Shown one piece after another: positions 31,894 through 39,858 of a stretch of 40,107 nucleotides of DNA. Both the position numbers and the translations under genes were made by a program. Below the pieces are notes generated by a model. That model was not told where the DNA came from. It saw only the letters and a list, made by a program, of their open reading frames with translations, and made no database searches. Source of the DNA: a virus; the IMG/VR virus record IMGVR_UViG_3300010354_000204, positions 1 through 40,107 of that record. One strand, 5' to 3'. The stretch's first letter is position 1. The number at the start of each line of letters is the position of its first letter.

Positions 31894-32613
31894 ATGGCTA
31901 GAAAATATTCTAATAAAGTTACATATGTTCCTTACTCATCTGAGGAATTTGATAGACGCATAGCTATTGCTTCACAAAATATTGAGGCAATAGAATCAGT
32001 TATTTCCAGCAATAAAAGCAACAAGGCTAAAAATAGAGATATGCGGTTTTTGCTAGCTGCTATCTTTGGGTTGCTAGATGAAAGTTTAATATCTAGAAGA
32101 CAACCAGCCCAAAGACATGTTGAGCCCCTTGAGTACATCGAAAGAATCAATAGGGGCTTAAGTTCGTTCTTCTTCTCTTCTTATGAAGAAGAACCAGAGT
32201 TAAATAGACGATCTCTTGCATTAATTGATTGTCTAGGTAATAATGCTGAATGGTTCTTGAGAACTAAAAGATTAAAGTCAACTACCATTGAGCCAGCACA
32301 GGTACAAGAAGAACCTACTATCGAGGTAAAGGCAGATCAAAAGCCAGAGCTAGTAGTAGAAGTTAAAGAGGAAGAAGTTATGGAAACCAAGATTAAGCAA
32401 AAGACACCTGCTACTCCAAGGATTACAGAGTCAGATGTATGGTTAGCTATTCAGCGAGAAGAAGATTTCAAGCAACTTAGAACAGAGATTAAGTCTATGT
32501 TTCCGGAAGTAATTGAAGATCCTACTGGGGTTGTGGTATTAGCTAATAAGCTAGGCTTAGCTGATTTGTTAGCTAGAGTTAGAAGAAGTTACATTTTCAA
32601 TAGCAAGGATTAA
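31894..32613 (+). CDS. Hypothetical protein with acidic linker
   Basis: This 239-residue protein has an N-terminal helical domain (about 1-130), a charged K/E/V-rich linker (about 135-175, with VEVKEEEVMETKIKQK) and a small C-terminal helical domain (about 180-239). GAGG lies about seven bases before the ATG, in the 3-prime flank of the structured RNA region. The next gene starts one base after its stop codon, so the two are co-translated. Isoleucine codons are mostly ATT. I do not recognise the family. Its pairing with an SspB-like protein might suggest a shared task, but this is only context. Confidence 0.75.
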   Translation: MARKYSNKVTYVPYSSEEFDRRIAIASQNIEAIESVISSNKSNKAKNRDMRFLLAAIFGLLDESLISRRQPAQRHVEPLEYIERINRGLSSFFFSSYEEEPELNRRSLALIDCLGNNAEWFLRTKRLKSTTIEPAQVQEEPTIEVKADQKPELVVEVKEEEVMETKIKQKTPATPRITESDVWLAIQREEDFKQLRTEIKSMFPEVIEDPTGVVVLANKLGLADLLARVRRSYIFNSKD

Positions 32614-32614
32614 G

Positions 32615-33112
32615 ATGCGAGAAAGATTACCAACTCCAGAACTACTAAGTGAGTTCTTAGATCAAGGTACTGTATCAGTTAGCCTGAATTTACTACATGA
32701 AGATGCAATGCATGACATTGTTACTGAGGATGGCCAAGACAGTATTGTTCTAAAGTTAGACAATAGTGATGCAGCTAAATTCAGAATGGATATTGTTAAT
32801 CTGTACATCAATGGTACAGATAGAAAGGGAAATTCTTTCAGCGGTATATTCCCTTTTGATGCAGTGTACAGGGTAGAGTTAAGTTCTCCGGCAGGTGATG
32901 CGGTTAGGGATTATCCCCTAAATACACCAAAGGCCTACATTATTATCAATGAGGCTCTTGATGCTTATAGAGAACATGAGGATAAGGTGAGAGATATCCT
33001 AGGTATTAATGAGTTACTAGCTAAAGCAGATGAGCTTACACAATCTGCTAGAGATATATTAAATAATGTTATCTCAGGTATAGAAGAAGACTTCTTTAAT
33101 AATAATCAATAA
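32615..33112 (+). CDS. SspB-like protein, diverged paralogue
   Basis: This 165-residue protein appears to share the SspB beta-fold layout with the 39140-39811 product: LLSEFLDQGTVSVSLNLL near the start, DSIVLKLDNSDA (cf. GQIVLNIAPRA in SspB) and GIFPFDAVYRVE (cf. VSVPLAAVLAIY). SspB dimers deliver substrates such as ssrA-tagged proteins to ClpXP. Here the match is weaker and the typical C-terminal ClpX-binding tail is not evident; the protein ends EEDFFNNNQ. It could be a non-canonical adaptor, a decoy that blocks one, or only a structural relative. AGGA lies five bases upstream. Its stop region overlaps the convergent terminase stop. Confidence 0.5.
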   Translation: MRERLPTPELLSEFLDQGTVSVSLNLLHEDAMHDIVTEDGQDSIVLKLDNSDAAKFRMDIVNLYINGTDRKGNSFSGIFPFDAVYRVELSSPAGDAVRDYPLNTPKAYIIINEALDAYREHEDKVRDILGINELLAKADELTQSARDILNNVISGIEEDFFNNNQ

Positions 33113-34620
33113 AAAGTTAGATCATGAGATAATATTTTACAGGCGACCCATGCAAACACAGAAGAATGCAGGCAGTCGTCTGGAGAGTTTGGAGAGTGCC
33201 TCCAAACTTTTTTACCTGACTGAGTTACTTCCTCGTACTCCGCTAGGTAATCTTCAAAGCATAATTTCATTTTCTCGTAAGGCGGAAATTCTATTCCGCC
33301 TTTTTTTATTGTATGAAAGAAGCAATCTATTAATGTGGTTCTATCGGCTGTATACCTATCTACGTTATTCCAAGTTAGTGGTTTGTTTTGCGATCCGTAT
33401 TGGAGCTGGTAAAGCGGTTTTCCTTCTAGCTTGGTTCTTAGCAAAGAGTTGGCTAAGGCGCCTTCTCCGGCGTCTCCGATTACTAGAGTAACATTGTGTC
33501 TAGTTATTTCATTAGCTATTGAGTCAACTGCATCTACGGGGTTTATGTCGCTGTAAATCTTGTAATCTACAAAGGTAAACTTAGATCCTGGATGTAGAGA
33601 CATAATGGTTAGTACTGTTCTGGATAAACCCTGCGTTCCACCTCCAGACCAGTCAACTCCTGCACAGATAAAACCCATAGGCTTTATATTAGATACACAG
33701 CTAGCTTTAAGCTCGTCTAATGAAATTAATCTAGAGCCTATGGAATCAGATACTCCCATTACTTCATTCTTAAACTTAGAATCAGAATAAGTGTTCTTTT
33801 TATCAACTATTCTCTTCCAGCGATGTGGTTCTTGATTAGCTGGTAGTATAACTTGTGGTACGTGAAATGCTTGTACTATAGACGACTCGGGTGACTTCAT
33901 ATCAACCCAGATCCCATTACGAGGATTAACGTGCTTACTACAATGTAAGCATAGGAGAGCATCTTTACCGATGCCTCTGTCGTCCCTATAAAACGAGTAT
34001 TTACTACACGCATCACATTTAATACACCACTCAGATTGAGTGCTATGCTGCCATAGGTATTCTATGGTATTCTCTTGGGTTTTAGGCGTACCCATGTACG
34101 TTATGTAACCGTAAGGAGAATTAGACATGCACTCATTAACTACAGGAACAACAGCTTCGTAGTTAATATCTTGAACCTCATCGTAAATGACCCTATCTGC
34201 AGAGATACCACGTACTCTGTCTGGGTCATCTTGGGCATAGTTAAACAGTAATTCAGAACCATTGCCTAGCACTTTTAAAAATACATTATCATTGATAACG
34301 TCTCCCATCATCTGCTTTAGGAGAGGTGAATGTCTAATTAGTTTAGATATACGTGTATTACTAAAAGTGCTAGTCTGCTTAGAACTGGGACTAAGGTATA
34401 AAGATTTAAAATGAGGTATAGCTATAGCTTCGCATACGGAGAAGCTAGCTGCAGATACGGACTTACCGACTTGTCTGCCGCACATAAGCAATGTTTGAGG
34501 CCATATGCCTTCATACAGAGCATCGTAAAAAGGATATTCGTGTAAGCTGAACTGCTTACCATCAAGCGTTAGTAGAGACTCTGCTAACTGCTTTCTAGAT
34601 AAAGAAATAGGGTCTATCAT
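33106..34620 (-). CDS. Terminase large subunit
   Basis: This 504-residue protein is the DNA-packaging motor and nuclease. The ATPase domain has Walker A CGRQVGKS (about 47-54) and Walker B RVIYDEVQD (about 140-148), followed by an MGTPKTQE coupling motif. A zinc-ribbon-like insert, CIKCDACS ... CLHCSKHV (about 197-235), sits between the ATPase and nuclease parts. The RNase-H-fold nuclease has acidic residues in AGVDWSGGG (about 320), VIGDAGEG (about 378) and DDCLHS (near the C-terminus). AGGTGA is just upstream of the ATG. Convergent overlap with the plus-strand SspB-like gene at the stop codons. The small terminase subunit is not recognised in this window. Confidence 0.93.
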   Translation of the reverse strand: MIDPISLSRKQLAESLLTLDGKQFSLHEYPFYDALYEGIWPQTLLMCGRQVGKSVSAASFSVCEAIAIPHFKSLYLSPSSKQTSTFSNTRISKLIRHSPLLKQMMGDVINDNVFLKVLGNGSELLFNYAQDDPDRVRGISADRVIYDEVQDINYEAVVPVVNECMSNSPYGYITYMGTPKTQENTIEYLWQHSTQSEWCIKCDACSKYSFYRDDRGIGKDALLCLHCSKHVNPRNGIWVDMKSPESSIVQAFHVPQVILPANQEPHRWKRIVDKKNTYSDSKFKNEVMGVSDSIGSRLISLDELKASCVSNIKPMGFICAGVDWSGGGTQGLSRTVLTIMSLHPGSKFTFVDYKIYSDINPVDAVDSIANEITRHNVTLVIGDAGEGALANSLLRTKLEGKPLYQLQYGSQNKPLTWNNVDRYTADRTTLIDCFFHTIKKGGIEFPPYEKMKLCFEDYLAEYEEVTQSGKKVWRHSPNSPDDCLHSSVFAWVACKILSHDLTFY

Positions 34621-34659
34621 AAGTCACCTAAAAAATAAACAAACAAACTAGAGGAATCT

Positions 34660-35802
34660 ATGTCATTAAACAACAATAAGCAAAGTTTTGCAGATAAGCT
34701 AGGGATACCAACTACAAACATCTCTGTTTGTATCCCAGAAGTTATGAGAATCTTAAAGACAGGTAAGGTACCATGCTTACATGGCGAAGCTGGTATTGGT
34801 AAAACAGCTAGTATGTCTCAGTTAGCTAAGATGCTAAATAAGCCTATTTATACATTTATCTGCTCTCACATGTCAGAGACAGATATGGGTATTCCTTTCA
34901 GAGGTGAAGGTAATGTTAAGTATTTTGATATGCTTCCTCCTGAACAGGTATACAATGCTATTACATCTAAAGAAGGTGCTGTACTGTTCTTTGACGAAAT
35001 TACTAGAGCAGATAAAGCTACCTTGAATGCTATCTTTGCAGTTATTTCAGAACGTAAAGTAGGTAATGTAGAGCTAGGGTCTAATGTGGATATCGTCTGT
35101 GCTTGTAACCCTGATGATGGAGAATATTCAGTTAATGATATTATCTCCGATCCAGCATGGCGACGCAGATTAGTGCACATGTGGCTTGAGACTGATGCTC
35201 TCAGCTGGTCAAGATATGCTAGAGACAAAGGACTAAACAAGCATGTTGTTGAATATATTGAATCCAAACCTGATTGCTTAATTGGCTATGAAGCTAGAGC
35301 CGCTGGTAAAGTATATGCTAACCCAGCAGCTTGGGAATCAGTAGCAAAGTACCTAGATGTAAATTCAAACCATCTTAGTACTATTGCTTTGTCAGGTATG
35401 ATTGGCTTTGACACAAGCAGGGATCTAGTTAGCTTTATTATTAACACCGAATATAGAGTTAACACTATAGATCTTATTAAGTCCTTTGACACTCAGAAAG
35501 CTACTATTGATAAGATAATCTCAGATGGTAGAGGCGATATTCTAAATGAGGTAGTTAGATCAGTAGCTATAGCTATTTCTCTTCATAAAGTGATGCCAGA
35601 TATTGCTGCATCAAGCATTGTTAAATTCTGGGATTGCTTGCCAGAAGAATCTGCGGTGTTGTTTAACAATGAACTTGAGAGACAAAACAGAGGAGAATCT
35701 GCTACATACTTTGGTAATTTGTACTCTGAATTTCAGAAGCAAAAATCCTGGTCAAAAATTCTTCAGAAGATCAAGAATATTACTAGAGTAGGAAAGAACT
35801 AA
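34660..35802 (+). CDS. MoxR/CobS-type AAA+ ATPase
   Basis: This 380-residue protein has a single AAA+ module near the N-terminus: Walker A GEAGIGKT (about 43-50), Walker B LFFDEITRA (about 109-117), sensor 1 VCACNPDD (about 146-153) and the arginine-rich DPAWRRRLVHMW (about 166-177). Pattern and length match MoxR/CobS ATPases, which often act with a VWA-domain partner; such a partner lies at 37455-39104. CobS-like genes are common in T4-like marine phages, with unclear purpose. AGAGGA lies six bases before the ATG. Isoleucine codons are ATT/ATC-biased. Its stop overlaps the convergent 35799-36446 gene by four bases. Role: protein remodelling or assembly, inferred. Confidence 0.88.
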   Translation: MSLNNNKQSFADKLGIPTTNISVCIPEVMRILKTGKVPCLHGEAGIGKTASMSQLAKMLNKPIYTFICSHMSETDMGIPFRGEGNVKYFDMLPPEQVYNAITSKEGAVLFFDEITRADKATLNAIFAVISERKVGNVELGSNVDIVCACNPDDGEYSVNDIISDPAWRRRLVHMWLETDALSWSRYARDKGLNKHVVEYIESKPDCLIGYEARAAGKVYANPAAWESVAKYLDVNSNHLSTIALSGMIGFDTSRDLVSFIINTEYRVNTIDLIKSFDTQKATIDKIISDGRGDILNEVVRSVAIAISLHKVMPDIAASSIVKFWDCLPEESAVLFNNELERQNRGESATYFGNLYSEFQKQKSWSKILQKIKNITRVGKN

Positions 35803-36446
35803 TTAGACCTTAGATTCTTAAGTTGTTCTCTACGTATATTAGCTAAGCTATTACAGTAGGCTTCTACTTCTTGATGTTTTCTAGTTTCCAGACTACTGGC
35901 AACTTCAGTTCTTAAATCAGGCTCTCTTAGGTTGAAAAACCTATGATATACCTTTTCGCACGCATCCATTTTTTTAGGTGGGCGAATAAAGCCATTTATT
36001 GCGCAGGTGGCTCCCATGTATATTAGCGGAGAGTCTGAATATAGTGGGGATAAATCTTTAGCACCTTGATACTCATCGTGTAAAGCATCTATCTCATCCA
36101 TTGCGTAAGATACTTTAGCTGGAGATAGCTGCTCCCATATATGTGTTGCAGCTATGCTACCGTTTAGGGATTGGCACATACTTTTAAACACCCCAGCATC
36201 CCATAAAAAAGCTGGGTTATGTAGAGCAGATATAGAGGCCATTAACTTATCTCTGTTTTGATCTGTTGGTAGGCACTTATTGTCTTCTAGCTCATCAAAT
36301 ATAGTTTCGTATTCCCAAGTTAAGGCACCACCATTAGTAACTATATCTGCAGCTATTAATAAAGGTGTAGCTGCTACAAAGTTAGAAGAAGATAATAACT
36401 GTCTAGCGTAATCTACATTTTTGTATTCGTTTAATTTGGATTCCAT
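35799..36446 (-). CDS. Hypothetical protein, probable virion or assembly protein
   Basis: This 215-residue, mostly helical protein starts exactly after the stop of the 36447-37436 gene (TAA then ATG) and has AGG about eight to nine bases upstream, so the two are a minus-strand pair. No membrane segment or enzyme motif is visible. Codons are ATA-rich like the other virion-type genes. The pair is embedded between two plus-strand genes that probably work together (MoxR-type ATPase and VWA protein). Function unknown. Confidence 0.75.
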   Translation of the reverse strand: MESKLNEYKNVDYARQLLSSSNFVAATPLLIAADIVTNGGALTWEYETIFDELEDNKCLPTDQNRDKLMASISALHNPAFLWDAGVFKSMCQSLNGSIAATHIWEQLSPAKVSYAMDEIDALHDEYQGAKDLSPLYSDSPLIYMGATCAINGFIRPPKKMDACEKVYHRFFNLREPDLRTEVASSLETRKHQEVEAYCNSLANIRREQLKNLRSN

Positions 36447-37436
36447 TTACAAACCTAGCTTTTGTACTAGTAAGTCCTTCATGTCTTTTGGCAAGGTAGC
36501 AAATACTTCTCCCATTTTTCTCTCATCTAACTGACCAGAAGAATCGCAGATTTCTTGCTTAACATCTTGGCCTAAGATATCACCAAAGACATTTGGATCC
36601 ACAGCTAGTAACTTGGTTAATGGTACTTCTTTACCTCCAAGATCTATAGTATTTTCCATAGCTGTTTTAGTACTAAATACAGTTGATACAGGGTCGGGTA
36701 AAGACTTGCCGTAGTATCTTTTTATATTAGCTTGAGAATCTAATTTGTCTAGTGTTTCGGCTATCTTAACTAAATCTTCTCTGCTAGTACTACCTGGTAA
36801 ATTAGATACAGTCTTAGCTAGCCATCTATATGCCGAAGCCAGCTTTTCATTACTAGTTGCATAGCTTCTCGCATCTATCCAAGAAGCTGTTTTTTCAGTA
36901 TCGCATTTAGTAACACCAGCTAACTGTAATATATCTGAACTAACATCTTCGTTATGTACTGCTGCATGTTTAGTTAACTTAACTGCAGCAGAAACTAGTT
37001 CAGTGGGTTTAAGTTTAGACTTAACAGATAGAAGTCTTTCTTGAGCTAATTTAATATCAGATCTGCTTCTAATAGGAAGTTGCTTTCTGTCTTCTAATAA
37101 ATAATCTGGCTCACGTTGTGAAGCCACTTTAGTAACTTTTCTAGCTTGAAATATAGATCTATCAACGTTGTATATATCAAGAGCATTGTCTATTGCATTA
37201 ACTACATGGCTCGCAATATTTGCCATTTTTGTGGTATAAGCTTTAGACAGTATCGCGTCTGCTTTCGTATGTATAGGGTAAAGCCTATTATCAGGATCTG
37301 CAAATGCGTGCTTAGATAAGGTATTTCTGACTTCTTCCCCAACACTGGCAGTCTTAACATGCTCAGCTATTCTAGGAGATTCAGAAACAATTCTGTGTAA
37401 TACATGGAAAGTTATATCGGTATTTTGATCCAACAT
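36447..37436 (-). CDS. Probable virion protein
   Basis: About 329 residues from ATG at 37436 (MLDQNTDITFHVL...), which has GAGG ten bases upstream. A GTG nine bases earlier is possible but badly spaced. The segment FADPDNRLYPIHTKADAI (about residues 46-63) resembles the FADP-x-N-x-x-YPI-x-T signature seen in many phage head-region proteins. The rest is lysine-rich helices. Location next to a second virion-like gene on the same strand supports a structural role. The ATG is only 18 bases from the divergent plus-strand VWA gene. No enzymatic motif seen. Confidence 0.7.
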   Translation of the reverse strand: MLDQNTDITFHVLHRIVSESPRIAEHVKTASVGEEVRNTLSKHAFADPDNRLYPIHTKADAILSKAYTTKMANIASHVVNAIDNALDIYNVDRSIFQARKVTKVASQREPDYLLEDRKQLPIRSRSDIKLAQERLLSVKSKLKPTELVSAAVKLTKHAAVHNEDVSSDILQLAGVTKCDTEKTASWIDARSYATSNEKLASAYRWLAKTVSNLPGSTSREDLVKIAETLDKLDSQANIKRYYGKSLPDPVSTVFSTKTAMENTIDLGGKEVPLTKLLAVDPNVFGDILGQDVKQEICDSSGQLDERKMGEVFATLPKDMKDLLVQKLGL

Positions 37437-37454
37437 AGGAGACACACCTCTATT

Positions 37455-39104
37455 ATGAGTATGAGAAGAAATTTTACTGTACCTAATCTTACAGTAAAGA
37501 TAGAGATAGAGAAGAACTTTCGACTCTATCTAGCTAACCTAATGACCCACAGTAACAGCACTATTGCAGTGTTTGCTAACATCTGTGCAGGCCTAAAGAT
37601 AGTAGAGAATAAATCTATTCCTACAATGTGTGTTAGTATTAGTAATGGGCATTACCTATTACAGTATAACCCAAGCATGGTAGAAGAGCTAGATCTATTT
37701 GGTACAAGTATTGTATTGTGCCATGAGATGGCTCATTTATCGCTAGGTCATACAGCTAGAATGCTTAGATTCTTTGAAGCTATTGAAGATAAAGAATTAC
37801 TATTCAAGTATAAGCAAGTTGTTCATCAAGCTGCAGATTATGCAGTTAATTCTTGGCTTATTGATAGTCTAAGGCTATTCACTACTGATGACCTAAAAAC
37901 AAAAGTAGGTAAGATGATGCCTTCTGGTAAGTCTAGCTATGCAGGTATACACCCCTCTGATATTGGTCTAGAGGTAGGTAGAAGCTTGGAATATTATGTA
38001 TATGAATTAGCTTCTAAGATAGAGGATATTGATGTAGAAGATCTAATGAAAAAGCTGCAGGAATCTTCTGATATGACAAAGGAAGAGATTGAAGATTTAA
38101 TCACTAAAGCTTTGTCAGGTAATTGCGATGGGGATGGGGAGGAGAATGATAGCGGTGACCAAGAGGAAAATGATTGTGAAGGCGGCTGTAGCTCCCCTCA
38201 GCAGAGTGGTAATAAGCTAGGCTCTGGTAAGCTGAGAATACTGAAGAATATACCAAAAGAGATACTCGAAAAGCTAGGTGCAGAAAGCAATAATCTGCAA
38301 AATGCTGAGGAATCTATGAGGGAAGATTCAGTACCTGCAGATAGAAGCGCAGCAGAGGTTGCGCAAGATTTGGAAATGCAGGCAGGAGAAAAGTTAGGTA
38401 AAGCTATAGAAGATAGAAAGAGGTCTAAGGGTGATGTAGCTGGTGGTATGCAAGAGCTATTTGACTCTATATACAAGAAGCCTTCTGTAAGATGGCAGGA
38501 TGTATTGCAGAGATTCTGCAAGTCCTCTAGACCTGCTGAGAAGGATAGGACAATTGTTAAGCCTAAGAGAAACTATGCTGATCTAGGTAGTTCTTTCAGG
38601 ACTAGCCAGTTTCCAGGTAAGAAGAAAAATCCTCAGTATAATATTGTGTTTGCCGTAGACACTTCTGGCTCTGTATGTAACGATGACATTCAGCTTATAA
38701 TGGCTGAGCTAGATGAGCTTGCCAGAGATAAGACAGTAACTGTAACAGTTATTGAGGCGGACACTCAAGTGCATAAGGTGTACAATCTAGCAGACACTAA
38801 GGTAGGGGATAGGAATGTGGCTGGTAGAGGTGGTACAGATTTTAACGAAGTCTTTAAGCTAGTTAAAGATGGTAGCATAAGAAATGGAGCTTACACCCTA
38901 GAGGGCAAAGCTGATTTGCTTATATATGCTACCGATGGTGAGTGCTATAATCCCACCGAAGATAACAGAATACCCTCAAGAAACCTCATATGGTTATCTA
39001 CAACAAGTAAAGTACCCTGCAATAAAAGCTGGGGGTCAGTTGTTAGTGATGGTATCAGGTATGGAGAAGCCGAATATGGCAGATTCATACTAATAGGTAA
39101 ATAG
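37455..39104 (+). CDS. VWA-domain protein with N-terminal HExxH metallopeptidase-like domain
   Basis: About 549 residues from ATG at 37455 (MSMRRNFTVPNL...); AGGAG lies 13 bases upstream, and a longer frame from 37404 would run antisense into the divergent gene. The N-terminal domain has CHEMAHLSLGH (about 89-99), a zincin HExxH. An acidic low-complexity linker follows (about 210-250), then a von Willebrand A domain: AVDTSGSV (MIDAS DxSxS, about 401), GRGGTDF (the MIDAS threonine, about 460) and YATDGE (about 492). This architecture matches putative metallopeptidase/VWA proteins that partner MoxR-type ATPases, such as the one at 34660-35802. A chaperone or protein-remodelling job is likely; the substrate is unknown. 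Confidence 0.85.
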   Translation: MSMRRNFTVPNLTVKIEIEKNFRLYLANLMTHSNSTIAVFANICAGLKIVENKSIPTMCVSISNGHYLLQYNPSMVEELDLFGTSIVLCHEMAHLSLGHTARMLRFFEAIEDKELLFKYKQVVHQAADYAVNSWLIDSLRLFTTDDLKTKVGKMMPSGKSSYAGIHPSDIGLEVGRSLEYYVYELASKIEDIDVEDLMKKLQESSDMTKEEIEDLITKALSGNCDGDGEENDSGDQEENDCEGGCSSPQQSGNKLGSGKLRILKNIPKEILEKLGAESNNLQNAEESMREDSVPADRSAAEVAQDLEMQAGEKLGKAIEDRKRSKGDVAGGMQELFDSIYKKPSVRWQDVLQRFCKSSRPAEKDRTIVKPKRNYADLGSSFRTSQFPGKKKNPQYNIVFAVDTSGSVCNDDIQLIMAELDELARDKTVTVTVIEADTQVHKVYNLADTKVGDRNVAGRGGTDFNEVFKLVKDGSIRNGAYTLEGKADLLIYATDGECYNPTEDNRIPSRNLIWLSTTSKVPCNKSWGSVVSDGIRYGEAEYGRFILIGK

Positions 39105-39139
39105 ATAAAACAACAAAAACACAGGATATATAAACTAGT

Positions 39140-39811
39140 ATGACTACTACAATAAATGTTAAAGAGTTACTAAATAATTATTTAGAACAAGGTAAAATTC
39201 TTATTGCTGTTGATAGCAATATCGAAGGTACAGTTCTTCCAGACTATTTGAAGAATAGTATTCAAGTTAAGTTAAATCTGAGTCATAAGTTCGATACAAC
39301 AGTATTTGAAATTGGTGAAGATAAAGTTACTGTGGATCTTTCCTTTTCTGGAAAGAAGTTTATGTGCAGTATTCCATTTGCTGCTATTTACTATGTAGCT
39401 ATGGCTGAAGATCCACTAAATGGTGTTGAAATCATTGAAAATATGCCATTTGAGTTATTAAAGTTATCCTATGAAATTACTCTAGCAGCTGAAGCTGAAA
39501 GAGAAATTGAAGATAAAGATATAGATTTTCTTTCTAATATTCCTGCTGAAAAAGCTGATAGTATCAATAAGAATCTAGGCTTAGATGAGAGAGCTGCAGA
39601 GCTAACTAGAAGAGGTAAACCTATGCCCTCTAAGTCAGATGCTATTGATAAGATGTTTGATGAGTTCATGGAATTAGTTAAGCATGATGGTATTAGAGAA
39701 TCTCTATCTGATATTTCTGGCAAGATTCATTCCCCAAAAGCTAGAACCAAGAAGAAAGCTACTAATGAGATAAAGCTCAGTAAGAAGCACTTCAACAAAG
39801 ATAAGAAATAG
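39140..39811 (+). CDS. SspB-like ClpXP-adaptor-fold protein
   Basis: This 223-residue protein resembles SspB across its first 110 residues. LIAVDSNIEGTVLPDYLK corresponds to SspB LVVDVTLPGVQVPMEY, IQVKLNLSHKF to IVLNIAPRA, GEDKVTVDLSFSGK to ANDEVRFNARFGG, and CSIPFAAIYYVAM to VSVPLAAVLAIYA. SspB delivers tagged proteins to ClpXP. Here the C-terminal third is highly charged and basic, ending SKKHFNKDKK, and no clear ClpX-binding LRVVK-like motif is seen. It might redirect, block or add substrates to host ClpXP. It follows the VWA gene by 35 bases; the ribosome-binding site (AGGA) is rather distant. A paralogue-like protein is at 32615-33112. Confidence 0.7.
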   Translation: MTTTINVKELLNNYLEQGKILIAVDSNIEGTVLPDYLKNSIQVKLNLSHKFDTTVFEIGEDKVTVDLSFSGKKFMCSIPFAAIYYVAMAEDPLNGVEIIENMPFELLKLSYEITLAAEAEREIEDKDIDFLSNIPAEKADSINKNLGLDERAAELTRRGKPMPSKSDAIDKMFDEFMELVKHDGIRESLSDISGKIHSPKARTKKKATNEIKLSKKHFNKDKK

Positions 39812-39826
39812 TATATAAATTGCCGC

Positions 39827-39839
39827 TAGTAAAACTAGC
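39827..39839 (+). other. Small hairpin between genes
   Basis: CTAGT and ACTAG flank AAA in the 47-base gap before the last reading frame. It could be a weak attenuator; nothing more is visible. Confidence 0.3.
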
Positions 39840-39858
39840 TGATTAAACACTGAATGAA

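Noticed and set aside
37404-37454. Longer start for the VWA gene at 37404
   Set aside because: The extra codons run antisense into the divergent 36447-37436 gene and lack a ribosome-binding site.
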